NCBI GenBank assembly: GCA_016715065.1
Contig: JADKBN010000023.1
Location: forward strand, 1-45,664
Source of the DNA: Fibrobacterota bacterium
GTDB lineage: Bacteria; Fibrobacterota; Fibrobacteria; UBA5070
Direction: 5' to 3'
Length of the DNA stretch: 45,664 bases
The first letter of the stretch is position 1. Each line of letters opens with the position of its first letter. A program made the position numbers and the translations under genes. Positions 32,421-40,146 of the stretch are shown here, one piece after another. The notes under the pieces were generated by a model that ran no database searches, was not told the DNA's origin, and saw only the letters and a program-made list of their open reading frames with translations.

Positions 32421-32466
32421 CGAACCGTTCGTCCTGAGGAGCGGCTTTGCCGCGTCTCGACAACTG
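32421..32466 (+). repeat. Intergenic hairpin of widespread GTTCGTCCTGAG type
   Basis: Contains GTTCGTCCTGAGGAGCGGCTTTGCCGCGTCTCGA with a GCGGC-TTT-GCCGC stem. It resembles a family of intergenic repeats found in many bacterial genomes, here a single partly degraded copy between nadE and the next gene. Confidence 0.4.
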
Positions 32467-32574
32467 CGGTTATCGGGGCCTCGGTTGGTCGCCGGAGGCG
32501 ACAAGGGCGAGCGGCAAACGGATTTCTTGGAACGATTGAACCGTGGCACAAGAGAACTCTACCTTTCCCAACCA

Positions 32575-33069
32575 ATGCCCTGGACTCCTTACTTGCTGAC
32601 CTTGCTTTCCGGCTGTTCGTCGGATTGGACGGCAAGCATCCAGCCCTCGCCCGACCGCACCAAGACCGCCGTGGAAATCGTCACGCGCTCCGGCAAGGAA
32701 CGACGCGTGTTCCCCTGGCCGGTGTGGGCGGTGCAGCGCGGCGACGTGGATGGCGATGGCTGCGATGATCTGTTGTTGGGCGCCCACAAGCGAAACCGCT
32801 TCGATTCCGCCTCGCGCCGCCGCCTGCAGGTCTGGCGCGTGGCCGACGGCCGACTGCATCCGCGTTGGCTGGGCACCCGCCTGGCCGCGGACCTGGACTC
32901 GTTTTCCATCGATTCCCGAGGTCGGATCCTCGCCCGTGAGCGCATCGGCGACCGCTGGATGCTCGCGCGCTGGCGTTGGCGCAAGTTCGGCTTCCAGACA
33001 GATTCCGTTTTGATCGATGGCGCATCGAAGCCGTCCTTCCTTGCCTGCAATTTCCCGAAAGGATGCACC
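32575..33069 (+). CDS. FG-GAP-like lipoprotein, in-frame with DUF3160 gene
   Basis: Starts MPWTPYLLTLLSGCSSDW with a lipobox (LLSGC). The body has VQRGDVDGDGCDDLLLGA, an FG-GAP or EF-hand-like Ca-binding repeat (DVDGDGCDD), then a beta-rich segment LQVWRVADGRLHPRWLG... GDRWMLARWRWRKFGFQTDSV. There is no stop codon before the DUF3160 start at 33070, so the reading frame continues without a break to 35535 (986 codons). Either a fusion protein with an internal start or one that lost its stop codon. No second copy to compare with. Confidence 0.6.
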
Positions 33070-35535
33070 ATGACATCGACCGAACCTGCGCCACGGCGCC
33101 GCATCCACCCCGTGGTGGTGGTGCTCCTGGTGCTAGGACTTCTCGGCGCGGCCGCAGGAGGATTGTGGAAGGTCATCGGATCCATCCGGATCGTGTCCAC
33201 CGAATCCACCGGTTTCACCAGTTCCAACGATTTCTTGTCGCTGTTTGCGGGCGAGGCCGACACCCTGCCTTCCTACCTGGCCCCGTACCACAAGGACGAG
33301 GAATTCCGCTTCGAATTCCCCACCGATGTTCCGCCGCCGCGCATGGACACCACGCTGGATCTTGGCAAATTCTCGCTGGAACAGGTGCGGTACTTGCGCG
33401 CGTTCGTCCTTGCCCGCCACGGCAAGCTGTTCACAGACATGGTCCTGCGCGCTTTTTTCCAACGCTTTTCCTGGTACCAGCCCATCTGGATCCCGGATGA
33501 CTTCGAACCGAAACTCGCCCCCTGGGAAAAGCGCTGGCACGACAATCTCCTGGTGCGCGAAGAGGAGATTCGCAAGGACTCCTGGCACGAAATCGACGGA
33601 ATCCGTCAAGGACGCGCCAGCCACCTGGCCAACGCGATGATGTTCGACACCCTCCCGGTGCCGTTTTTGGCGCGGCTGGATTCCGTGGGCTTCGCCGTCG
33701 TTCCCGGCACCCACCGACAGCTGTGGCATGTCTACGACAAAAACCAGTACGACAACGTCCCCTCGTTGGTGACACCCGATCTGTACCTGCAGCTTCTGCA
33801 CATGCACTTCAAGTACCTGGTCAAATCGGTGGAGCGCGAAAAACTCATCCCCGCCCTGCGCGCGGGGTTGGTGGAACTGCGCGGTCGCCTGGCCGAACCG
33901 GTCCCTCCCTCCCTGCAGCCTGGCAGAGTCCGTGCCGAAGCCGGCATCGCCCTGGCCCAGGCGTTCCTGGAACGCTCGGAAGCCCCGTTGGCCTTCCTCG
34001 ATCCGTCCATCAAAGACGCAGCTCTCAGCGACTACCGCCAAGGCACCGACGCCAATGGCTTCGGCAGTGCCATCCTCCAGGACACTCTGCTGGACTGGTC
34101 TTCGCTCCTGCCCCGAGGCCACTACGAATCGTCCGACACCCTTGCCGGGTATTTCCGGGCCCTCAAGTGGCTGGGCTTGGCGCGCTGGAAGATGGACGGT
34201 CCGAACCTGCCCGCCACGCTGGCGATGGCCCAGGCCTGGAGCGCGGCGGGTCCCGATGGCCCGCTAGGTCTGCGCACCATCGAGTCCTTCGCGAACCTGG
34301 TGAGCGGGCCCTCCAACGGCCTTTCACCCGCGGACATCGTGGTCGCCCGCGAAGGACGGAATTTGGCCGACTTCGCCCAGGACCCCGCGGCCGCCAAGTC
34401 GCTGGTGGAGAAGACCCTCGCGCGCGATCCGGCCCGCATACGCGCCAAGGGCGCCAACCCCATCGCCGAGGAGGATCTCGCCACGCCCTTCGTGCGGGTG
34501 TTCCCGTTGCGGTGGTCGGCCGACGCCGAGATCCTCCAGCGCCTGGTGGAGGTGAAGGAAAAAAAACGCCCCTACCCCAGCGGACTGGACGTGTTCGCCG
34601 TGCGCAAGGCGGGTCCGGCCAGGGAGATCCTGCTGGAGTGGGATTCCAGCACCACCACCTGGGAAGGCTGGAAGGACACCCTGGAAATCCTGCAGCGGAC
34701 CAAGGAGCTTTCCCGGGGAACGGACTTCCACTCCCAGCGCATGAACCTGAACCAGACGCTCTTTTCGGTGCCATCGAAGACCGCCGGATTCCAGAAGACC
34801 CCGCTGTGGCAGCGCCACCTGTTGGTGACAAATCTTGCCGCATGGACCCTGCAGAAGCAGGAGAACATCCTCTACCAGGAACAAGCCAATTCCGTGGAGG
34901 CCGGCGAAGGCGGAGGTCCTCCCCCGCCCGACCCCAAGGGATGGGTGGACCCCAACGTGGAATTCTGGACCGGTGCGGCCGACCTGGTGCGCGCTTTGGA
35001 TTCGTCGCTGGGAACCCTGGGGTTGCGCACCGTGGAACTGGCCTCCCTCCACCAGGAATTCCTCACCGACTTCGCCTGGCTCGCCGACGCCTCGCGCCGC
35101 GAACTTGCCGGACAGGATCTGACCAAAGAACAACTGGACCACATCCATTGGATCGGGGGGCGTGCGGAACAGCTCACTTCCCGGATCACGGGGATCGACG
35201 CGTACTTGATGGGGAAATCCGAGGAATCCCTCGCCGCCGCCGCTGTGGACGTGTACGCCTTCAACGGCAAACCCCTGATGGAGGCCACCGCCCACGCCGA
35301 CGAACTGTGGGTCGTGGTGGAACTCGGGGGATTCCAGCACCTGGTCCGCGGTGCCGTGTTCAGCCATCGCGAATGGCAGGCCCCCCAGAGGATCACCGAC
35401 AAGAAATGGCACATGCAGGTGGAAGCAGGCCAAGCACCGTCGCGTCCCGCCTGGCAAAATCCATTGTTCGTGGACATCAAATCGCCGGGTCCGGCCAAAT
35501 CCGCCAACGGAAAGTCCGGCAGCGACAAGCCATGA
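33070..35535 (+). CDS. DUF3160 domain protein with N-terminal membrane anchor
   Basis: Protein of 821 aa. Residues about 14-37 form a single membrane segment (VVVVLLVLGLLGAAAGGLW), the rest is periplasmic. A YARHG-like stretch (LRAFVLARHGKLFTDMVLRAFFQRFSWYQP) is followed by the long DUF3160 region (VTPDLYLQLLHMHFKYL, FRALKWLGLARWK, NPIAEEDLATPFVRVFPLRW and FDTLPVPFLARLDSVGFA). Function unknown. ATG 33070 has a good AAAGGA, so it can be translated independently of the in-frame lipoprotein. Its stop overlaps the CapA start (ATGA). Confidence 0.85.
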   Translation: MTSTEPAPRRRIHPVVVVLLVLGLLGAAAGGLWKVIGSIRIVSTESTGFTSSNDFLSLFAGEADTLPSYLAPYHKDEEFRFEFPTDVPPPRMDTTLDLGKFSLEQVRYLRAFVLARHGKLFTDMVLRAFFQRFSWYQPIWIPDDFEPKLAPWEKRWHDNLLVREEEIRKDSWHEIDGIRQGRASHLANAMMFDTLPVPFLARLDSVGFAVVPGTHRQLWHVYDKNQYDNVPSLVTPDLYLQLLHMHFKYLVKSVEREKLIPALRAGLVELRGRLAEPVPPSLQPGRVRAEAGIALAQAFLERSEAPLAFLDPSIKDAALSDYRQGTDANGFGSAILQDTLLDWSSLLPRGHYESSDTLAGYFRALKWLGLARWKMDGPNLPATLAMAQAWSAAGPDGPLGLRTIESFANLVSGPSNGLSPADIVVAREGRNLADFAQDPAAAKSLVEKTLARDPARIRAKGANPIAEEDLATPFVRVFPLRWSADAEILQRLVEVKEKKRPYPSGLDVFAVRKAGPAREILLEWDSSTTTWEGWKDTLEILQRTKELSRGTDFHSQRMNLNQTLFSVPSKTAGFQKTPLWQRHLLVTNLAAWTLQKQENILYQEQANSVEAGEGGGPPPPDPKGWVDPNVEFWTGAADLVRALDSSLGTLGLRTVELASLHQEFLTDFAWLADASRRELAGQDLTKEQLDHIHWIGGRAEQLTSRITGIDAYLMGKSEESLAAAAVDVYAFNGKPLMEATAHADELWVVVELGGFQHLVRGAVFSHREWQAPQRITDKKWHMQVEAGQAPSRPAWQNPLFVDIKSPGPAKSANGKSGSDKP

Positions 35536-36683
35536 TCCTGCCATGCGCACTCGGCCTGCTGGCGGGCTTTCGCATCGTCGTGTTCGGCGATGCGCACTTC
35601 GATCGCGGCGTGCGCACCGCGTTGCACGGCAAGGATCCCGCGAAACTGCTCGCCTCCACCAAGGTCTTGCGGGATTCGGCCGATGTCTCGATCCTGAATC
35701 TGGAGACACCGCTCTGCGACGAATCCGCCTCACCGGCCAGGAAAGGCGGGATCCGCCTGCGCTCCGATCCGTCGGTCGCCGCGTCCCTTGTCCGCGCGGG
35801 ATTTTCCACCGTGACGCTCGCCAACAACCACGTGATGGACCGGGGCGATGCGGGCTTGCGAGCCACCATGAAGGCGCTTGCCGACGCGGGAGTGCGCTCG
35901 GTGGGCGCAGCCACCTCCGGCGACCCTTGCCGACCCTTGTTGGTCGGCAACACAACGGATTCCGTCGCCATCTTCGCCTGGACGCCGTTGCCTGGAATCG
36001 ATGGACACGCGGTCTGTGCGGACCTTGAACGGGTCGCCAAAGGGATACGAGCCGCGAAGTCCAGACGGATTCCGTCACTGGTGGTCGCGCACTGGGGAAC
36101 CGAGGGCAATCCGCGGGTCTCGAAGGCGCAGGTGGCTGCCGCCAAAAAGATCGCCGCCGCCGGCGCAGCCGCCCTGGTGGGCCATCATGCCCACGTGATC
36201 CAATCCGAAGGCCTGTCCATTCCCTCCATGGAGCAGGGCATGACGGTCTGGTACGGGATCGGCAACTTCGTGTTCGACCAGTGGGAGCCGTGGTCGCGCG
36301 GCGCCTTGGCCGTGGAGCTGGATTTTTCAGGAGGTCGGCTGGTGGCCAGCCGCACGATCGAGTTGCTTCGCGAGGGGCCGAAGGTGCGGATCAAACAGGT
36401 CGCCGAGGCCGACAAGAGGCTCACGCTCTGCCAAGTTCAGGCCGTCGGCGCCTTCCCCCACGTCGGATCGCCAACGGCTCCCAAAGCCCCGCCGACCAGC
36501 AGGACTGGCCCAGAGGAAAGTCCGGATCCATGTTCGTTCCTGTTGAGTCGATGGCTTGACTTGGGTCCCAAAGATCCAGCTCCCCTCATGCGACATGGAG
36601 TGGTTTGGCCAGCGCGACTCGAGTGGTGGCGGCCGTCCATCCTAAGCCCCATCCTCAGTTTTCCTCCGGACTCGGACCCTTGA
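35532..36683 (+). CDS. CapA/PgsA-type metallophosphatase-fold protein
   Basis: Protein of 383 aa of the CapA family (poly-gamma-glutamate synthesis PgsA/CapA, calcineurin-like fold). Motifs: VVFGDAHFDRGV (first metal-binding Asp), ILNLETPLCD, TVTLANNHVMDRGDAGLRATMKALADAG, VVAHWGTEGNP, AALVGHHAHVIQ, IGNFVFDQW. Part of the DUF3160 operon (ATGA overlap). The last 70 or so residues have no family resemblance and a Pro/Ser-rich composition, so the true end of the domain is about residue 310. May act in surface polymer production; other genes for that are not present here. Confidence 0.88.
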   Translation: MILPCALGLLAGFRIVVFGDAHFDRGVRTALHGKDPAKLLASTKVLRDSADVSILNLETPLCDESASPARKGGIRLRSDPSVAASLVRAGFSTVTLANNHVMDRGDAGLRATMKALADAGVRSVGAATSGDPCRPLLVGNTTDSVAIFAWTPLPGIDGHAVCADLERVAKGIRAAKSRRIPSLVVAHWGTEGNPRVSKAQVAAAKKIAAAGAAALVGHHAHVIQSEGLSIPSMEQGMTVWYGIGNFVFDQWEPWSRGALAVELDFSGGRLVASRTIELLREGPKVRIKQVAEADKRLTLCQVQAVGAFPHVGSPTAPKAPPTSRTGPEESPDPCSFLLSRWLDLGPKDPAPLMRHGVVWPARLEWWRPSILSPILSFPPDSDP

Positions 36684-36908
36684 TCTTCCCCCGAGGCCCA
36701 CCGACTACACATGGTCGTTGTCCGGCGCAAGAAGCCTGCGCTTGGATTGAGTTGCGGGTTCCGAACTCCGATCTCTCTCCTGTTTGACCTTCTGTGTTTG
36801 GATGGGGATGTGGTTCGCCAGTCTGGTGCAGGCCGCCCTTCTGCCAAAAGGCCAACGCACTTGTACCTTGGCTGCCGGCGATTCTGCTCCCGACAAGCTG
36901 GACTTCCA

Positions 36909-37253
36909 TTGGCCACCTCTCCCCAAACCATCGAGCATCTGGAATCCCTCTACGATGGCGACCACGTCTGGTTGGCCAAGAAGATGTTCGGCGAATACGC
37001 GATCTACCTGGACGGAAAGATCGTTGGCCTGGTTTGCGACGATCGCCTGTTCGTGAAGGCCTTGGAAGAAGCCAAAACCGTGCTGGGCGACCAATACCAA
37101 GAGGCCCCACCCTATCCCGGTGCCAAGCTCCACGCCGAGCCCACCGACCGCTTCCTGGAGCGGCGCGGGAACCTCAAAAAGGTCTTGGATGCGCTCTGGG
37201 AGGTGCTCCCGACCCCCAAACCGAAGGTCAAGAAAGCCCCCAAACCCGCCTGA
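36909..37253 (+). CDS. TfoX N-terminal domain protein, TTG start
   Basis: Protein of 114 aa. TfoX-N fold: VWLAKKMFGEYAIYLDGKIVGLVCDDRLFVK and EAPPYPGAK. Start TTG 36909 gives MATSPQTIEHLES, which matches the usual N-terminus of the family; the reading frame reaches back to 36711 but that stretch is not domain-like. Ends with a Lys/Pro tail. Family includes the competence regulator TfoX; stand-alone N-domains have no known role. Confidence 0.85.
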   Translation: MATSPQTIEHLESLYDGDHVWLAKKMFGEYAIYLDGKIVGLVCDDRLFVKALEEAKTVLGDQYQEAPPYPGAKLHAEPTDRFLERRGNLKKVLDALWEVLPTPKPKVKKAPKPA

Positions 37254-37269
37254 GATCTGGTTCGGATCG

Positions 37270-37331
37270 GCATTCTTGCAAATTAGGAATGCTATTCCCA
37301 AATTGCAAGAATGCGAATAATTAGGTATCCT
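37270..37331 (+). promoter_or_regulatory. Inverted repeat and leaderless-type promoter of second DUF4143 ATPase
   Basis: GCATTCTTGCAA (37270-37281) and TTGCAAGAATGC (37303-37314) are perfectly inverted, with a smaller inverted GGAAT/ATTCC pair inside. The right arm overlaps -35 TTGCAA (37303-37308), 17 bases, -10 TATCCT (37326-37331). ATG at 37342, ten bases later. Likely operator. Confidence 0.55.
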
Positions 37332-37341
37332 TCCCCCCAGA

Positions 37342-38508
37342 ATGATCCACCGTCAGCTCATGGATCGGTTGCTGGATGTGGCCAAACGCTCACCCGTGGT
37401 CACCCTGACAGGGCCACGCCAATCCGGCAAGACCACGCTGGCGAAAATGGCCTTTCCTGATTTCGCCTATGTGAATCTGGATACCGGCGATCAGCGTGCG
37501 TTCGCGACGGAAGATCCTCGGGGGTTTTTGGCCCGCTTCGAGGGAGGCGCGATCCTCGACGAAATCCAAGCCGTACCCGATCTGTTCCCCTACCTGCAAG
37601 AACGCGTGGATGCCCGCCCGAGAATTGGCTGCCAGTATGTGCTCACCGGCTCGCGCAACCTGGCCCTTCAACAAGGCGTATCGCAGTCACTGGCTGGCCG
37701 AAGCATCCAGTTGCAGCTGTTGCCATTTTCCTTGGGTGAGCTTTTGGCCAACGGGAGGGCGGAACAAACACCCTGGAGCGCGCTGTGGAAAGGCGGTTAC
37801 CCACGGATTCACCAGGAGGGCTGGAATCCGGACGAATGGCTTCCTTCCTACATCGAGAATTACCTCGAGCGCGACCTGCGCGATCTGGATAAGGTAGGTG
37901 ACCTTTCGAAGTTCCGTCTCTTATTGCGGCTGCTCGCCGGTAGGATCGGCCATATGGTGAACTTGAGTCAACTGGGCAACGAGGTCGGCGTGGACCACAA
38001 GACCATCTCCCGCTGGATTTCGATCTTGGAAGCCCGATACATCATTTTCCTTTTGCGGCCCCACCGCGAAAACTTCAAGAAGCGCCTGGTGAAGACGCCG
38101 AAGATCTTCTTCTACGACACCGGCCTCGCCTGCTCGTTGTTGCGCATCCATTCCGCCACCGACCTGGACACCCACTATCTGCGGGGCGGACTGTTCGAGA
38201 ACTACGCGATCGTCGAGCTTTTGAAAAATCGCACCAACCTTGGGCAAAATCCGTCACACTGGTTCTGGCGCGACTCGACCGGCCACGAAGTGGACCTGGT
38301 CTCGGAAGAAGCGGGGAAGCTGCGGGCATTGGAGATCAAGGGGTCGGCCACCCTGCACTCCTCGCACCTGGAGGGACTGGATTGGTACGCGAACCTGGTG
38401 GGCGAGCGGCTGGAGCGACGAGATCTGGTCTATGCGGGAGAGGAAACGTTCATCCGATCCCATACCCACATCCATGGCTGGAAGAAGCTGGGCGAACTGG
38501 AGTTTTGA
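37342..38508 (+). CDS. ATP-binding protein, AAA_14/DUF4143 family (second copy)
   Basis: Protein of 388 aa with Walker A GPRQSGKTT (24-32), Walker B AILDEIQ (70-76), a sensor-type TGSRNLALQQ, and the DUF4143 half (VNLSQLGNEVGVDHKTISRWISILEARYIIFLLRPHR, YDTGLACSLL, GHEVDLVSEEAGKLRALEIKGS with nuclease-like D...EIK). Same family as the gene at 20644 but clearly diverged. No Shine-Dalgarno; see the promoter entry. Confidence 0.92.
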   Translation: MIHRQLMDRLLDVAKRSPVVTLTGPRQSGKTTLAKMAFPDFAYVNLDTGDQRAFATEDPRGFLARFEGGAILDEIQAVPDLFPYLQERVDARPRIGCQYVLTGSRNLALQQGVSQSLAGRSIQLQLLPFSLGELLANGRAEQTPWSALWKGGYPRIHQEGWNPDEWLPSYIENYLERDLRDLDKVGDLSKFRLLLRLLAGRIGHMVNLSQLGNEVGVDHKTISRWISILEARYIIFLLRPHRENFKKRLVKTPKIFFYDTGLACSLLRIHSATDLDTHYLRGGLFENYAIVELLKNRTNLGQNPSHWFWRDSTGHEVDLVSEEAGKLRALEIKGSATLHSSHLEGLDWYANLVGERLERRDLVYAGEETFIRSHTHIHGWKKLGELEF

Positions 38509-38520
38509 TCACCCGCCTGA

Positions 38521-38802
38521 TCAGTCGTCCAGCAGATCCCGGAGCTTGGCGACCTTGTGGGCCGGTGTCCGGTGCAGCGGGTCCGGAAGGATGTGCAACC
38601 CTTCAGCCGCCAGCGCCTGGCGGAGCGAGCGCACCTTCTGGATCTTGGATTCGATCCGACGCGCCATTTCCGGCGGTGGCGGCGGGTTGGCGGCCAACCA
38701 ACGCAACAGATCCGACTGCTGACGCGCGGCGCCGCTTTCTGTCTGCGCGCTTTGACGCGCGGATCCGGTTTCCAGTGTGCCTGACAAATCCACGACCGAC
38801 AA
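38521..38802 (-). CDS. Small hypothetical ORF
   Basis: Potential 93-aa protein, starting TTG at 38802 with no ribosome site. The second half (MARRIESKIQKVRSLRQALAAEGLHILPDPLHRTPAHKVAKLRDLLDD) looks like a helical coding region, but other frames here are also open. It ends 13 bases from the ATPase stop, convergent. Uncertain. Confidence 0.35.
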   Translation of the reverse strand: MSVVDLSGTLETGSARQSAQTESGAARQQSDLLRWLAANPPPPPEMARRIESKIQKVRSLRQALAAEGLHILPDPLHRTPAHKVAKLRDLLDD

Positions 38803-39066
38803 GATATCGAGGCGCGAAGCGTTCCGCCAAGTGACATTTCGTGTCGTGCAGATCGGGTTTGCGCCGGAAATCGACGCATTTCGTTTCGCGACAAGGGGTT
38901 AGGCCAGGGTTGCGCGAAGATGGAAAAAATGCAGGCTCCTCCTATGCCAGACTTGTGACCAATTCCTCATCATTTGCGCACGATTGGTTAGGAATCGGAC
39001 ACAGACCCACAGCGATCCAGTCCAGAGGGATCCTCACACGCCCCCGATGCTCTCGCAGATGATGAT
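38803..39066. other. Intergenic stretch with no gene seen
   Basis: About 260 bases upstream of the Xre/RES promoter. Contains no recognisable coding region, RNA or repeat, only short open frames. Confidence 0.4.
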
Positions 39067-39095
39067 TTGCGCATTCGCCAAATGGCCAGTATATT
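39067..39095 (+). promoter_or_regulatory. Leaderless-type promoter of Xre/RES operon
   Basis: -35 TTGCGC (39067-39072), 17 bases, -10 TATATT (39090-39095), then seven bases to the ATG at 39103. Confidence 0.6.
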
Positions 39096-39102
39096 CTGCC
39101 GT

Positions 39103-39633
39103 ATGGCAAGTAGAACAAAGAGTACGGCAACGACCGCTTCGCCGGAAAGGGCCTCATCAAAGGGGTCTTCCGTGCATGTCGTCGCTCATGCGGATCGCGG
39201 CTGGGGCATCCACCAGAATGCCGGTCGGACTCGAACCCTTTCGAGCCTTCTGAGACTCAAACCCGGAGCGGATCTGGAACTTGCCGTCCGGAACGGCCTT
39301 CCCTTTTCCGCGTTTTCGGCCGTGGAAGAATGCCTGGGTGTCACGACAGCCCAACTCTCCAAGCATATCCGGATCCCTTCGCGCACTCTGAACCGCAGGA
39401 TGCACGACAACGCGCTGAATCCCGAAGAGTCGGATCGCCTCACGCGACTTGGCAGCATCCTGGCCAAGGCCATCACCCTGTTCGATGGCGACGAAGCCGC
39501 CGCACGGAAATGGATGCTCGCTCCCTCGCGGGCCCTTGCGGGGATGACCCCTCTGCAGCGGTCGGATACCCATCTGGGGGCACAGGAAGTCGCCACCCTG
39601 ATCGATCAGATCGAGGAAGGCGTATTCGTTTGA
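39103..39633 (+). CDS. Xre/MbcA/ParS-type antitoxin
   Basis: Protein of 176 aa paired with a RES toxin. The N-terminal part holds a HTH (VEECLGVTTAQLSKHIRIPSRTLNRRMHDNALNPEESDRLTRL) and the C-terminal part the DUF2384 toxin-binding motif (AITLFDGDEAAARKWMLAPSRALAGMTPLQRSDTHLGAQEVATLIDQIEEGVFV). Start at ATG 39103, seven bases after the -10; longer frames from 39067 overlap the promoter. Antitoxins of this type repress their own promoter. Confidence 0.88.
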   Translation: MASRTKSTATTASPERASSKGSSVHVVAHADRGWGIHQNAGRTRTLSSLLRLKPGADLELAVRNGLPFSAFSAVEECLGVTTAQLSKHIRIPSRTLNRRMHDNALNPEESDRLTRLGSILAKAITLFDGDEAAARKWMLAPSRALAGMTPLQRSDTHLGAQEVATLIDQIEEGVFV

Positions 39634-40085
39634 TCACGGCGTTCCGCATCCTGAAGGCCTCGCGGATCGAGGGCGCCTTCTCCGGGATCGGCGCCGCAAA
39701 AAGCGGCGGCAGGTGGAACAGCCCAGGAATGCGAGCGGTCTACGTCAGCTCCACTCGATCGCTTTCGGTCCTCGAAACCCTCGTCCACCTGGACAGCGGA
39801 ACTCTCCCCCTCTCCTTCGTCTGCATTCCGGTCTCTTTCCGCCTTGACCAGATCGAGGTGTTGGATCGGAGCACTCTTCCCAAGCGCTGGATGGATCCCG
39901 GCGCCCTTGAACTTCGTGCCATCGGAGACGAATGGCTTGGCTCGAGGCGATCGCTCGCCATCCAGGTGCCCAGCGCGATCATTCCACAGGAATTCAATTT
40001 CGTCCTGAATCCAGAACACCCCAAGTTCTCGACGATCGTCCAGAGATCCCCGGAGGATTTCCGGTTCGATCCTCGCCTGAAGTGA
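39630..40085 (+). CDS. RES-domain toxin
   Basis: Protein of 151 aa. RES family: AAKSGGRWNSPGMRAVYVSSTRSLSVLETLVHL (the R, G, W-N block), FNFVLNPEHPKF near the C-terminus. RES toxins degrade NAD+. TTG at 39630 overlaps the antitoxin stop (TTGA) with GAGGAAGG at a suitable distance. Length is usual for the family. Confidence 0.9.
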   Translation: MITAFRILKASRIEGAFSGIGAAKSGGRWNSPGMRAVYVSSTRSLSVLETLVHLDSGTLPLSFVCIPVSFRLDQIEVLDRSTLPKRWMDPGALELRAIGDEWLGSRRSLAIQVPSAIIPQEFNFVLNPEHPKFSTIVQRSPEDFRFDPRLK

Positions 40086-40146
40086 GTTTGCGGAAAGGCT
40101 CGACGCAAACTGCCGCTTCAAATTTGCGGCTGGGCGCCGACTCCCC

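Noticed and set aside
30547..32574. First 676 codons of the long plus-strand frame ending at 35535
   Set aside because: Another frame of nadE; Arg/Gly/Pro-rich without domains. The real part starts at 32575.
36512..36530. GAGGAAAGTCCGG resembles the conserved 5' part of bacterial RNase P RNA
   Set aside because: Nothing else of RNase P RNA (ACAGAGA, AGGGTGAAA-type and pairing partners) follows within 400 bases; it is inside the CapA reading frame. Chance or a tiny remnant.
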